DNA of 35,239 bases. It comes from Mucilaginibacter xinganensis. Its GTDB lineage: Bacteria; Bacteroidota; Bacteroidia; Sphingobacteriales; Sphingobacteriaceae. The notes below the pieces were generated by a model, which did not search any database, was not told where the DNA came from, and was given only the letters and a program-made list of their open reading frames with translations. The stretch spans positions 1 through 35,239 of the forward strand of contig JAMFSA010000235.1 in NCBI GenBank assembly GCA_026225055.1, given 5' to 3'. Below, in pieces: positions 1-9,112 of this stretch (positions are counted from its first letter, which is position 1; each line of letters opens with the position of its first letter). Made by a program: the position numbers and the translations under genes.

Positions 1-77
1 TGGAATTGCTAAAATTATTAGTAATTTTATGCTCATAAAGTTAGTAATTATTTTTTAAACACCAAATTTATTCTCAG

Positions 78-437
78 ATGAAACGGTTTATCTATATTAT
101 CACAGACAGAAACAGGAAGAATTTACACGTAGGATTATGCTCAGATCTGCTTAAAACACTGAATTTTTATACTCAAATGCCGACCTTGTTTTTCGACAGC
201 GCGCAGCAACTAAACCGTTTAGTATATTTTGAGGAGATCAATACTGAAGAGCAGGCAATGGAACGCTTTAAATATGTAAGCACATTTACCAGGGCCCAAA
301 AAGAAAAAATGATCAGACCTGTCAACCCTGATTGGGTAGATCTGACCATTGGTTTGAATGTTGAAAACAACTTACGTACCAGGCCGCATATGCGCCCATC
401 TGTAAGTGCTTTAAGAAAAGCGGTTACTTCGTTTTAA
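78..437 (+). CDS. Degenerate GIY-YIG-like nuclease-family protein
   Basis: A 119-aa protein with the fold pattern of the small single-domain GIY-YIG (UPF0213/YhbQ-like) family. It opens with FIYIITD, then LHVGLCSDLL where active members have a YVGxTsDLxxR stretch. Later come RLVYFEEINTEEQAMERFKY, matching the conserved Y-E helix with its Glu, and NPDWVDL near the end. The catalytic Arg expected after SDL is missing (SDLLKTLNF), and the second Tyr of the signature is His. It may therefore be a non-catalytic DNA- or nucleic-acid-binding relative. Its last 14 bases overlap the 3' end of the convergent msrB gene. The family assignment is inferred from motif spacing; activity is doubtful. Confidence 0.7.
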   Translation: MKRFIYIITDRNRKNLHVGLCSDLLKTLNFYTQMPTLFFDSAQQLNRLVYFEEINTEEQAMERFKYVSTFTRAQKEKMIRPVNPDWVDLTIGLNVENNLRTRPHMRPSVSALRKAVTSF

Positions 438-912
438 CGAAAATTAGCGCGCCCGAATTCATGCAGTAACGTTTGCCGCCGCGGTTAACCGGTCCGTCAT
501 CAAAAACGTGACCCAAGTGTAAACCAGTGCTTCTTTCGATCACTTCATCGCGCGACATGCCGAAGCTGTTATCTTTTACTATTTCAATCTTGCTCATATC
601 AGCAGGCTTTACAAAACTTGGCCAGCCTGTGCCACTATCAAATTTATCTTCTGAGCGAAATAGAATTTCGCCGGTAGCCGCACTTTTGTAATAGCCTTTC
701 TCAAAATTCTCATCATACTCATTATGGAAAGGAGGCTCTGTTCCCCTTTCAACCATTATGTAATACTGATTGGGCGTAAGGATCTTTTTCCACTCGGCAT
801 CGGCTTTTGCCATGGGCCGTTTTTCCTTTTTATCATTCTGAGCATTAATGTTCTGGCAGCTGAAGAGGGTTACTATACCTAACAGCATTATAGATAATAT
901 TGACTTTTTCAT
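424..912 (-). CDS. msrB: Peptide-methionine (R)-S-oxide reductase MsrB, lipoprotein form
   Basis: Reduces the R epimer of methionine sulfoxide in proteins. The chosen start gives MKKSILSIMLLGIVTLFSC, a lipoprotein signal with the lipobox Cys at residue 19; a start 13 codons upstream would bury that signal. The SelR domain spans about 40-162, with FDSGTGWPSF (91-100), LHLGHVFDDGP (131-141) and the catalytic Cys150 in RYCMNSGAL. Both CxxC zinc pairs of E. coli MsrB are absent, and the usual resolving-Cys position holds Thr95. The mature protein thus has only the lipid-anchored Cys and Cys150, so it looks like a 1-Cys, zinc-free enzyme acting in the periplasm or on the outer membrane. It is convergent with, and overlaps by 14 bp, the GIY-YIG-like gene. 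Confidence 0.93.
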   Translation of the reverse strand: MKKSILSIMLLGIVTLFSCQNINAQNDKKEKRPMAKADAEWKKILTPNQYYIMVERGTEPPFHNEYDENFEKGYYKSAATGEILFRSEDKFDSGTGWPSFVKPADMSKIEIVKDNSFGMSRDEVIERSTGLHLGHVFDDGPVNRGGKRYCMNSGALIFVKTK

Positions 913-1023
913 TTTTGTATTTATTTTTAGTTTAAACAGCATACAAATCATATGTTGTATGTTTACTCTTTAGTCTAAAATTACGTAGAAACCTTACAAA
1001 AAGATTGTCATAATCAGGTTAGT

Positions 1024-1587
1024 TTAAGCCGGTGGTTTTAACGGAAATAAGGTGGCAGTGATTATATCTAAAATTCCATTTTTTTGTTGGATATCAAATG
1101 TGCTGATGATGCTTTGCCCGCCATTCTCATCTGTTAAAACAATATTACGGTTAGCATCTATGGTTGCAGTAAGTTCACTGGTAAGAGTGACTAAAGTAAC
1201 CTTACCATGATTTTTACGTATCAGGTTTAGTATATCCTTGGAAGTAAACCGTCCCTTAATAATATAACACTTCAATACAGCAGCCAATTGCCATTTATGT
1301 TCTGGCTTGCTAAGCACGTTGTAAAAACTATCCAGCTTTGCAATCGCATTGTTATCAGGTGCAAATATTGTTACAGATCCTTTGCTCCTTATGGTGTCGG
1401 CCAAGCCGCTATAATTTAAAAATGCAGCAAATTTACTTAGCCGCTTTATTTTCGACAGGCTTTCAATAATATCATCTGTTGATCTTATTCCTGTACCATC
1501 AATTGACCTTTTTAAGGTGTCCGCTTTCTGGGCGAACAGCAAAGCTGTATTTAAAATAAACAAGAGCAACAAGATCGTTTTTTTCAT
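1024..1587 (-). CDS. Secreted fasciclin (FAS1) domain protein
   Basis: A 187-aa protein starting MKKTILLLLFILNTALLFAQ, a Sec signal peptide. This start was preferred over one 19 codons upstream that lacks a signal and would overlap the next gene. The remainder is one FAS1 domain: SKFAAFLNYSGLADTI (H1-like), VTIFAPDNNAIAKLD with the FAPxNxA motif, AAVLKCYIIKGRFTSKDI (the LxxHxxxG region with His changed), and a closing NGILDIITATLFP matching the NGxIHxIDxVLxP motif in degenerate form. FAS1 domains mediate adhesion or surface interactions; the partner here is unknown. The gene follows the 1047-aa barrel protein by about 50 bp on the same strand, so co-transcription is plausible. Confidence 0.85.
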   Translation of the reverse strand: MKKTILLLLFILNTALLFAQKADTLKRSIDGTGIRSTDDIIESLSKIKRLSKFAAFLNYSGLADTIRSKGSVTIFAPDNNAIAKLDSFYNVLSKPEHKWQLAAVLKCYIIKGRFTSKDILNLIRKNHGKVTLVTLTSELTATIDANRNIVLTDENGGQSIISTFDIQQKNGILDIITATLFPLKPPA

Positions 1588-1637
1588 ATTTGCGGAATTA
1601 TAATAGAAACTAAAATAATGGCGATAGGTTTTATTAT

Positions 1638-4600
1638 TTACCACCCCGGTGTAAACCCTAAACCAAACACGGGTTTATTCACATCATCACGATTGAACGG
1701 AATCGCAAGGTATGGTTCTAAAATAAAGGCCCCGAAAATATTTACCCGCAATGATATACCCGTGCTCAATGCCGGCACACGCTGAATAGGGCCGCCCTGC
1801 GCATCGGTACCCGTAATAGTTGGAGTTGTTCGAGTCAGGTCTATCTGGTCGCCATGGTTCCAGGCCAGGCCAGCATCAAAAAACAAATTCAGATCTGAGA
1901 AAAAGAATTTAGATTTTATCGCAGCCAGTTTTTCAGGCCCTGTAAATGGCAACCTAACTTCAAAGCTCGCCACAGCTATACGGCTGCCGGACAACTGATC
2001 AATAGTAAAGCCATTACCCGGCTTACCTGTTCCGTTATAAAAAGTTTGCGCCTCGTAACCACGTATTAAGAAAGGATACCCCACATACAACGGATAAAGT
2101 CCGTTAGCATCACCAAAGCGGGCATAGCCATATAGTCTTGCTGCAAATGTTACCGGAGCAGCGCGTAAATATCCTCTCAGGTCAATGGTTGGGTCAAAGA
2201 ACTTGTAAGTGCCCACATTATATTCAGCTTCGATACGATAACGGTATCCACTGAGTGGCGCTGCTACGCCGAAAAAGGAATTGTCGCCAATTATGGAGGT
2301 ATTTAATTGATAAAGTGTAAAGGGCACCAATTGTACGTCATTAACACTATTATCAGGATCGGCATTGTAAGCAGAGTTTGATATGTGCGAATGATTGGAA
2401 GTAAGATAATGGCCCAATGTATCATACAATGTATTATACCTATCCACCCGATAATAATATCTTGAAGCACCAGCCCCAAATTCTAATCGGGTTTTTCTGG
2501 AGAAAGGATAGGAGGTAAACACACTGGCCTGGTCTTCAAAAACTCGGATCAAATCATATCTTTCATTAATAGCAGGGATAGTTGTAGTTCCGTTATTATA
2601 GGTTGTGCTTACATTATTATAGTTGGCATACTGATATGGAATATGTGACAATCCGAATCCAAAATTCCATCGCCCGGTTTGCTTAATATATATAACCTGC
2701 GCGCCAAAATCATAGATCTCACCATTTATTGCTGCCCCGGCATAAATCTGGTTGCGACCTAATATATCGCTGAACACCCCCTGAATACCGCTTGCCAAAC
2801 CTGTGCCAAATGAACTTACACCAACGCCAACGCCGCTGCTTGCCAAATAATCGAGCTTAAACATGGGTTTGTAAGGTACTGTATGTACCGAATCTGTTGG
2901 GATACGGGGATATACAAGGAAATTGTTTAAGTTGGCATTGATAAGATTTACCCCCACAGCACGCGCCGGCGGCAGTAAACCTGCATCAGTATTTATATAG
3001 GTGCTATCAACCTGCTTGCCTGTAAAGTCACTGGCTTTGGCATTATAAAGCGAATATTTTTGAGCACGATAGTACGAGTAAACGATATCATTGTTATTGG
3101 AGATACTTAAAGCAGGGGAGTACTCCGTAATACCGCTGACGCCGGTAAACAAATTGGTCATTTGTTCAAGCTTTCCATCACTTAAAGTATAGCGGTACAT
3201 ATTACGGAAGCCGTCTTGGTTTGATAAGAAGTAGATCTGTGTACCGTCTGAAGAGTATTGCGGGTTTAAATTGTTTGCACCGTTAAATACCTTAATGTCC
3301 GTTATTTTTCCGGTGGCAAGATCAAGTTCTGCTAAGTTAAAGGTGATGTCCTGACCGAGCGATTTATCATAGGTTGTTCTATCACTTGCAAAAACTATCT
3401 TTTTACCGTCGCGCGAGAAACTTGGCTGATAATCGGAATATTTATCATTGGTAAGCTGTGTTATTTTTTTTGTGTCGAAGTGGTACAGGTATAGATCACC
3501 CTGACCTTCTGATAATCCTTGAAAAACAATGCTCTTGCCATCCGGTGACCATGACAGGTTACTGAACTGTTCAGCTTTTTCCATCGAAACATCCTGCAAC
3601 ACGCGACCACTAGGTATTTCAACAACCAGCATGCGGTTCCGCCCCTTATTAAAAACACTGAACGCAAACTCCTTGCTATCCGGCGACCATGCCCCGGCTG
3701 ATTCAATAAAATTAAATTCATCAACATGGTTGCTGGATACCTTGCTCGTGAGCTTTCGTAATATAGTACCGGTTTTGGCATCTGCCAGATATAGGTCAAT
3801 AGTAAACAGGTTTTTCTCTGATAAAAATGCTAAGTAGTTACCATCAGGACTAATAGCAGGGGCAAGGTTCATTTTCCCTGAGTTTTTATCGCTGATGATC
3901 TGATGGCCAACTGGTTTTTGTACGGTATCTTTTAAAAATGGCCGGTATGTTGCTTCAATAGAGTTTTTCCATAAGTTCGACAGCGTTTTATCATTATACC
4001 CAAATGTACGCCTGATACCATATTCCAGCCCGAATTTAGCCGTGTTTTTAAAGAATGGTACAATAACCGTATCTCCATAAGTTGAACCAATAAACGACCA
4101 GAATGCCTCACCATAACGATATGGGAAATATTTATTGGTTTCGGTAAGATCCTTTATAGTGGGAATATCATGATTCAGATAAGCATCACGCATCCACATA
4201 GCAGTGTATGAGTCCTTTTTGCCCAATGAAAGGTATTCTGCCATACCTTCCACCATCCACGATGGTAAATTGGTAATATTATCAAGATTAGTAGAATCAC
4301 GACTTTCAAGTAAGTGATATTGAAAGGCGTGAACCATTTCGTGACCTATAACGTGCCTGGTGGTTTGGTTGGTTTCCATCACAGGCATTACTATCCGGTT
4401 TTTTAAACCCTCGGTAACACCGCCTGTACCTACATCAATTTCGCCGTCAATAGCAGTGGTTTGCTGAAAATCGGGGTGATTGGCATATAGGATAATAGGG
4501 TTGGGCTTTTTAAAGGTATCCCTGAAAACCTGCTGATGCACGGTGTACCAAAGCTCGCTTTCCTGTGCAAAGCGTTTAATCATACTATCATTTTTCAGAT

Positions 4601-4781
4601 AATAGTAGATCTCAAAGTGGGGGGTGCGGTAAACCTTGAATTTAAGATTCTTATACCGCACCTTATTTTGTCCAAAATATTGTGCTTTAGCGCGCTGGCT
4701 GAACAATAAAGTACCTAGTAAGCAAATTGCTATTGCTGAATATCTTTTTACTTTAGTTAGGTTGAGGTAAAATCTATTCAT
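1638..4781 (-). CDS. Peptidase-MA / TolB-like propeller / outer-membrane barrel fusion protein
   Basis: A large exported protein with three visible parts. After a signal ending near AKAQ (residue 34), residues 40-290 form a gluzincin-type metallopeptidase domain: HEMVH at 147-151 and WMVEGMAEYL (175-184), where E178 is the likely third zinc ligand. Residues about 295-600 are WD40-like (PD40/TolB) repeats, seen as recurring SPDGNYLAF, SPDSKEFAF, SPDGKSIVF, SRDGKKIVFASD and SSDGTQIYFLS. Residues about 640-1047 are a BamA/TamA-like (surface-antigen, D15) beta-barrel ending in an aromatic residue (PGW). The domain order suggests a surface or outer-membrane protease anchored by its own barrel. The substrate is unknown. 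It lies 55 bp after the PBP gene, on the same strand. Confidence 0.88.
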   Translation of the reverse strand: MNRFYLNLTKVKRYSAIAICLLGTLLFSQRAKAQYFGQNKVRYKNLKFKVYRTPHFEIYYYLKNDSMIKRFAQESELWYTVHQQVFRDTFKKPNPIILYANHPDFQQTTAIDGEIDVGTGGVTEGLKNRIVMPVMETNQTTRHVIGHEMVHAFQYHLLESRDSTNLDNITNLPSWMVEGMAEYLSLGKKDSYTAMWMRDAYLNHDIPTIKDLTETNKYFPYRYGEAFWSFIGSTYGDTVIVPFFKNTAKFGLEYGIRRTFGYNDKTLSNLWKNSIEATYRPFLKDTVQKPVGHQIISDKNSGKMNLAPAISPDGNYLAFLSEKNLFTIDLYLADAKTGTILRKLTSKVSSNHVDEFNFIESAGAWSPDSKEFAFSVFNKGRNRMLVVEIPSGRVLQDVSMEKAEQFSNLSWSPDGKSIVFQGLSEGQGDLYLYHFDTKKITQLTNDKYSDYQPSFSRDGKKIVFASDRTTYDKSLGQDITFNLAELDLATGKITDIKVFNGANNLNPQYSSDGTQIYFLSNQDGFRNMYRYTLSDGKLEQMTNLFTGVSGITEYSPALSISNNNDIVYSYYRAQKYSLYNAKASDFTGKQVDSTYINTDAGLLPPARAVGVNLINANLNNFLVYPRIPTDSVHTVPYKPMFKLDYLASSGVGVGVSSFGTGLASGIQGVFSDILGRNQIYAGAAINGEIYDFGAQVIYIKQTGRWNFGFGLSHIPYQYANYNNVSTTYNNGTTTIPAINERYDLIRVFEDQASVFTSYPFSRKTRLEFGAGASRYYYRVDRYNTLYDTLGHYLTSNHSHISNSAYNADPDNSVNDVQLVPFTLYQLNTSIIGDNSFFGVAAPLSGYRYRIEAEYNVGTYKFFDPTIDLRGYLRAAPVTFAARLYGYARFGDANGLYPLYVGYPFLIRGYEAQTFYNGTGKPGNGFTIDQLSGSRIAVASFEVRLPFTGPEKLAAIKSKFFFSDLNLFFDAGLAWNHGDQIDLTRTTPTITGTDAQGGPIQRVPALSTGISLRVNIFGAFILEPYLAIPFNRDDVNKPVFGLGFTPGW

Positions 4782-4836
4782 ATTTTCCAGGTATCAATTG
4801 TATTTAGCTTAGCGCAATTAAATTACAAATTTTTTA

Positions 4837-7176
4837 TCATTGTTCCTTCCCGGGAGGTTGACTGCCGGGCTTATCTTCCGATGGTGTTTTTACCGCAGGT
4901 GCTGTCATTGTTGTATCAGCCGGAGTATCACCCAAGCTATCTGTTTCAGTTGTATCCGCTGAGATCCTTGGTGAAGGACAATCATATTCCTTAGTGATCT
5001 TAACCCAAGGCTTAGGAAATGGCCCCGGAGTATAGCCTGATTTTGGATCAGCATACACCTTTTCCATAAATCTCGCAAAAATCGGTAATGCTGTATGTGA
5101 GCCTTCGCCGGTTTCTGAATCTTTAAAATGTACGCTGCGATCATCAGCACCAACCCAAACACCGGTAACCAGGTCCTTAGTAATACCCATGTACCAGCCA
5201 TCAACATAATGTGATGATGTACCTGTTTTACCACCGATCTGATTGCTTTCCTTTTTCCATAAACCGGGATATTCCCACAAAGCCTGTGATGTACCACCCG
5301 GTTCTTCCATACCACCCCTGAACATATACAACATCAACCATGCGGTTTCTTCACTTAAAACCTTTTCAGTTTTTAAGGTAAATTCCTGTAATACGTTGCC
5401 ATCCTGATCGGTGATCTTAGTTACCAGTAACGGATCTATCTTCGAACCTTTATTCAGGAACGTACTGTAAGCACGTACCATTTCATAAACCGATACATCA
5501 TTTGATCCTAAGGATACCGAAGGAACAGATTTCAGCGGACTTTCAATACCCAGTTTGTGCGCGTATTGCACAATCTTATCCCAGCCAACCTGCTCGGTCA
5601 ACTGCGCGGTTATTGAATTTACCGATTTACCCATTGCCCATCGTAACGACATCTCCTGATAACTAAAACGGAAGTCGGCGTTGTTTGGTTGCCACACCTC
5701 TTGTTTTCCGTTATCAACATATTTTATGGTTACCGGCTTATCAGTAAATTTATCACAAGGGGTGAAGCCATTATCCAACGCGGTTACGTAAGCAAAAGGT
5801 TTAAATGTTGAACCCGCCTGGCGTTTTGCCTGGTTTACGTGGTCGTAATTAAAGTACTTATAATCAATGCCGCCAACCCAGTCTTTTATCATACCACTTG
5901 AAGGCTCAATGGTCATCATACCTGTATTTAGGATACGGGCGTAATACCGGATCGAGTCAACACTGGAGAAAGTAGTATCTTTTTCACCGTTCCAGGTAAA
6001 CACCTTCATTCTCTTTTTAGTCTCGAAATAATTCTTGATCTGAACTGAATCCCCATGAAACTTTTTGTCCAGTATTTTATAAATAGGCAGGTTTTCTTCT
6101 GATTTCAGCACAAAATCCTTGATCTCGTTGCCACTGAAATCGCGCCATGGATTTTTGGTGCCCCATACATTATCAAAACGCTTCTGCAGCATCTTCATTT
6201 TTTCTGCAACGGCTTCTTCGGCGTATTGCTGCAGGCGTGAATCAATAGTTGTGTAGATTTTTAAGCCATCAGTATAAAGATCATAGTCGTTATCCTTTAA
6301 CCATTTTTTAAGCCACCTTTCAACAGCTTCGCGCAGGTAGGAGTCGCCATTTGATTCATCGTCAACATAGCTTAAATTAAGGCCGATAGGTTTAGCCACA
6401 TTGGCATCGTAGTCAGCTTTATTTAAATAGCCGTTCTTTTGCATCTGACTTAAAACGGTATTACGCCTGTCTAACGAGCGATCTGGGTTATTGATAGGGT
6501 TATAGGTTGATGTAGCTTTAAGCATACCTATCAATGTCGCAGCCTCGGCAGGATTAACCTGGTCTGGCGCTTTGTCAAAATACTTTAAAGTAGCCGTTTT
6601 TATACCGAATGTATTATTACCGAAAGGTACTGTGTTCAGGTAAAGGGTAAGTATTTCCTGTTTTGAGTAAACATGTTCAATTTTAAACGCGGTAAGCCAT
6701 TCCTTACACTTATATACCAGTGTGCGTATAAAAGGGACATGCTTTATAATACCCTGTGATTTCTTTTTACGAGTTTCGAAAAGGTTTTTTGCTAACTGTT
6801 GCGTAATGGTACTACCACCACGTTTATCGCCTTTTGCGGTTGAAAGAATACTGGTAAAGAAGGAGTAAAAATCAACCCCGTGATGGTGGTAAAAACGTAC
6901 GTCTTCAGTCGCAATTAAGGCATTCACCAGGTTTGGTGAGATCTTATTAAACTCAACAGGAGATCGGTTTTCCCGGTAATACTGGCCTATCAGTTTTCCA
7001 TCAGCTGTATATACCTGCGAGCCTACCGACATGGATGGATTTCTAATATCCTGCATATCAGGAGAGTAGCCAAAAAGGTAGAGGAAATTTAATTCTATTG
7101 CACAGAAAAACAGAATTACAAAATAAATAAAAATGATAAAATACCTGAGAAATCGGTTTTTAATACGTCTGAACAT
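4837..7176 (-). CDS. Class A penicillin-binding protein (PBP1A type)
   Basis: A bifunctional peptidoglycan synthase of 779 aa that polymerises lipid II and cross-links strands in the periplasm. An N-terminal transmembrane segment (about 10-36) precedes the GT51 glycosyltransferase with ATEDVRFYHHHG (catalytic Glu91) and GGSTITQQLAKN (120-131). The transpeptidase has all three motifs: STFK (Ser456-Lys459), SVN (518-520) and KTG (650-652). The C-terminus is an acidic, Thr/Pro/Asp-rich tail of about 40 residues (DTTETDSLGDTPADTT and onward), likely disordered. It sits directly upstream of the 1047-aa barrel protein on the same strand. The family is certain; which PBP1 paralogue this represents is not decidable here. 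Confidence 0.96.
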   Translation of the reverse strand: MFRRIKNRFLRYFIIFIYFVILFFCAIELNFLYLFGYSPDMQDIRNPSMSVGSQVYTADGKLIGQYYRENRSPVEFNKISPNLVNALIATEDVRFYHHHGVDFYSFFTSILSTAKGDKRGGSTITQQLAKNLFETRKKKSQGIIKHVPFIRTLVYKCKEWLTAFKIEHVYSKQEILTLYLNTVPFGNNTFGIKTATLKYFDKAPDQVNPAEAATLIGMLKATSTYNPINNPDRSLDRRNTVLSQMQKNGYLNKADYDANVAKPIGLNLSYVDDESNGDSYLREAVERWLKKWLKDNDYDLYTDGLKIYTTIDSRLQQYAEEAVAEKMKMLQKRFDNVWGTKNPWRDFSGNEIKDFVLKSEENLPIYKILDKKFHGDSVQIKNYFETKKRMKVFTWNGEKDTTFSSVDSIRYYARILNTGMMTIEPSSGMIKDWVGGIDYKYFNYDHVNQAKRQAGSTFKPFAYVTALDNGFTPCDKFTDKPVTIKYVDNGKQEVWQPNNADFRFSYQEMSLRWAMGKSVNSITAQLTEQVGWDKIVQYAHKLGIESPLKSVPSVSLGSNDVSVYEMVRAYSTFLNKGSKIDPLLVTKITDQDGNVLQEFTLKTEKVLSEETAWLMLYMFRGGMEEPGGTSQALWEYPGLWKKESNQIGGKTGTSSHYVDGWYMGITKDLVTGVWVGADDRSVHFKDSETGEGSHTALPIFARFMEKVYADPKSGYTPGPFPKPWVKITKEYDCPSPRISADTTETDSLGDTPADTTMTAPAVKTPSEDKPGSQPPGKEQ

Positions 7177-7285
7177 GGGCGTAAAGATGTAAAATTATGG
7201 CTCTAAATCATAGCCGTGTAAACAAAAATTAACAACGTAAATAAAGCCGGGAAATTTCATGAAGGATAATAAATCAATTTTAGGT

Positions 7286-7642
7286 TTATTTTTTGACCTT
7301 TGGTTTTGATGCTTTGGCGAATTTATTAAATGCAAGTGAATGATTTATCCAGTAATCAAAATCCGATCTTTTTTGAAGTACATCTTCGCTAACATATACA
7401 AAGCCCTTCATTGTGCGGCCATTATTAACCATGGTATGGGTGCCGTCTTTTTCAAGTGCTTCGTCAAATATTTCGGGCCCAACACGGCATAAGAGGTTAT
7501 CATCACTAACGCAGATACACATCTTGCCATTCTTGCCATTCACCATAAAACAAACCCCGCGAAACATTTTCTTCTCTTCAACATCGGGCAGGTCGGCAAA
7601 AGCTTCCCTGATAATATTGGTTAAGCGCTCACTATAAGCCAT
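7286..7642 (-). CDS. TfoX/Sxy N-terminal domain protein
   Basis: A 118-aa single-domain protein with the TfoX-N pattern: MAYSERLTNIIREAF, then EEKKMFRGVCFMVNGKMC-like core strands, LLCRVGPE and MKGFVYV. Standalone TfoX-N proteins are widespread in Bacteroidota and lack the C-terminal half of the gammaproteobacterial competence regulator, so a role in competence should not be assumed. The C-terminus is lysine-rich (KASKPKVKK). The start MAYSERL matches the family start. It is divergent from the haloperoxidase gene across a 215-bp gap that contains a palindromic repeat. Confidence 0.88.
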   Translation of the reverse strand: MAYSERLTNIIREAFADLPDVEEKKMFRGVCFMVNGKNGKMCICVSDDNLLCRVGPEIFDEALEKDGTHTMVNNGRTMKGFVYVSEDVLQKRSDFDYWINHSLAFNKFAKASKPKVKK

Positions 7643-7685
7643 GGTTTATAAGTTAGTTATTCAAATATAATAATTAAAGCACGCC

Positions 7686-7710
7686 GTAGAGACGCAATAT
7701 TTTGCGTCTT
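7686..7710. repeat. Palindromic repeat, family A, copy 1
   Basis: An imperfect hairpin unit: AGACGCAA and TTGCGTCT arms around TATT. It matches the 9113-9138 copy over its first 24 bases, in the same orientation. It lies in the divergent gap between the TfoX-N gene and the haloperoxidase gene. Confidence 0.85.
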
Positions 7711-7808
7711 ACCTGTTGGTATTATTCGTTGAGGAACATACCTTTCATTTCCTATGTTAATTTAATATTAAATTATTCTATTTAACCCATGGGTGTTATA
7801 GTCTTTAT

Positions 7809-7816
7809 TATATTTG
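7809..7816 (+). promoter_or_regulatory. Bacteroidota -7 box upstream of haloperoxidase
   Basis: TATATTTG fits the TAnnTTTG -7 consensus of the Bacteroidota housekeeping sigma factor and lies 41 bp before the start codon. I do not see a clear -33 TTG box at the expected spacing, so this is a partial match. Confidence 0.5.
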
Positions 7817-7857
7817 TATTTACATTAATTTAAAAACCAACCTTTTATCAGTTTGAA

Positions 7858-9099
7858 ATGAAAAAAATAGTGCAATTTATTATTCTTATTGGCGTAACAT
7901 TATTCTTATTCAAAAATGCTTCAGCTGCAAGTTCTCAGCCAGACGCTGTAGTAACCTGGAACCTGATAACCGTTAAGGCCACAAAAGCAGCAGGATTTAA
8001 TAGTAACCTGGGCAGCAGGATAGAAGCTATTGAGGCCATCGCAGTTTATGATGCTGTAAATTCTGTTAAACATATTGGTACGCCTTACCATTATTATGTA
8101 CCTGTTAAAGGTAAAGCATCGTTACAGGCAACCGTAATATATGCCGCACACGCCGTATTAGTTAATTATTTTCCGGCTCAAAAACCCGCGCTTGATTCTG
8201 CATTGGATAACAGCATTAAAGCAATTACCGATGGCCCGGTTGGCAGTGCGCAATCAGTTGGTGAAGCATCAGCAGCAGATATTATTGCTTTAAGAGCTAA
8301 CGATGGTTCAAGTCCGCTTACTACGTATGCCGGGCCTGCAAGCCCTGGCGTCGGCCAATATCGCCCAACACCGGGTAAATTTGCGCCAGGTATAGATGTA
8401 GAGTGGGGGAATGTGAAACCGTTCATTTTAAAAAGTTCAAAACAGTTCCTGCCTGAAGCACCGCCCGCTATCGGTAGCGACGAGTACAAAAAAGCTTTAG
8501 CCGAAGTGGAAGGTATTGGAGAAATTAAAAGTACAACGCGTACAGAAGATCAAACTCACATAGCACAATTTTATAAACAGGATGCCGAGCTTACTGTAAA
8601 TGAAGGAGCACGTTTATTGGCTATAAATAATGGAACATCGCTTGAAAAAAATGCGCTGATATTTGTTTTGGTTGATATTGCTGAAGCTGATGCAAGGATA
8701 GAAGTTTGGGGTGGAAAATATGGTTACTTATTCTGGAGGCCGGTTACAGCTTTAAATGCTGATAGTACAGGCGCGGTAAAATCATATACCAAATGGACAC
8801 CTTTGATCAATACACCAGCACACCCAAGTTATCCAAGCGGCCATAGTGCTACAATTGCAGCAGGTTATGATGTACTGAAAGCATTTTATGGCGATAATAA
8901 TAAACTGGAACTACATACAACAACAGCAGGCGAACCTACACGCCTTGTAGAATCAATAAGCAAAATTGAGTGGGAGAATGGTTACAGCCGTATATATGGT
9001 GGTATTCATTATCCTTTTGAAAATACTGCTGCTCAAAATATTGGCCATAAAATTGCGGCTTATACTTTGACTAACGGGCCTAAACTGTTAAAGGACTAA
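7858..9099 (+). CDS. Vanadium-dependent haloperoxidase / PAP2-superfamily protein, secreted
   Basis: A 413-aa protein with a Sec signal (MKKIVQFIILIGVTLFLFKN, likely cleaved after ASA). The vanadate/phosphate pocket is complete in the family arrangement: K287-x6-R294-P295, then PSGH at 326-329, then S377-R378-x5-H384. These residues bind vanadate in haloperoxidases and phosphate in acid phosphatases. The long helical N-terminal part is like bacterial vanadium haloperoxidase-type proteins. Halide specificity, or a phosphatase activity, cannot be read from the sequence. The gene stands alone: divergent from TfoX-N, convergent with GH92, and bracketed by copies of palindromic repeat family A. 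A -7 box is seen upstream. Confidence 0.87.
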   Translation: MKKIVQFIILIGVTLFLFKNASAASSQPDAVVTWNLITVKATKAAGFNSNLGSRIEAIEAIAVYDAVNSVKHIGTPYHYYVPVKGKASLQATVIYAAHAVLVNYFPAQKPALDSALDNSIKAITDGPVGSAQSVGEASAADIIALRANDGSSPLTTYAGPASPGVGQYRPTPGKFAPGIDVEWGNVKPFILKSSKQFLPEAPPAIGSDEYKKALAEVEGIGEIKSTTRTEDQTHIAQFYKQDAELTVNEGARLLAINNGTSLEKNALIFVLVDIAEADARIEVWGGKYGYLFWRPVTALNADSTGAVKSYTKWTPLINTPAHPSYPSGHSATIAAGYDVLKAFYGDNNKLELHTTTAGEPTRLVESISKIEWENGYSRIYGGIHYPFENTAAQNIGHKIAAYTLTNGPKLLKD

Positions 9100-9112
9100 T
9101 CCCGATAAAAAA

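Noticed and set aside
7286..7642. Competence regulator Sxy
   Set aside because: Only the N-terminal domain is present; standalone TfoX-N proteins in Bacteroidota have no demonstrated competence role that I know of.
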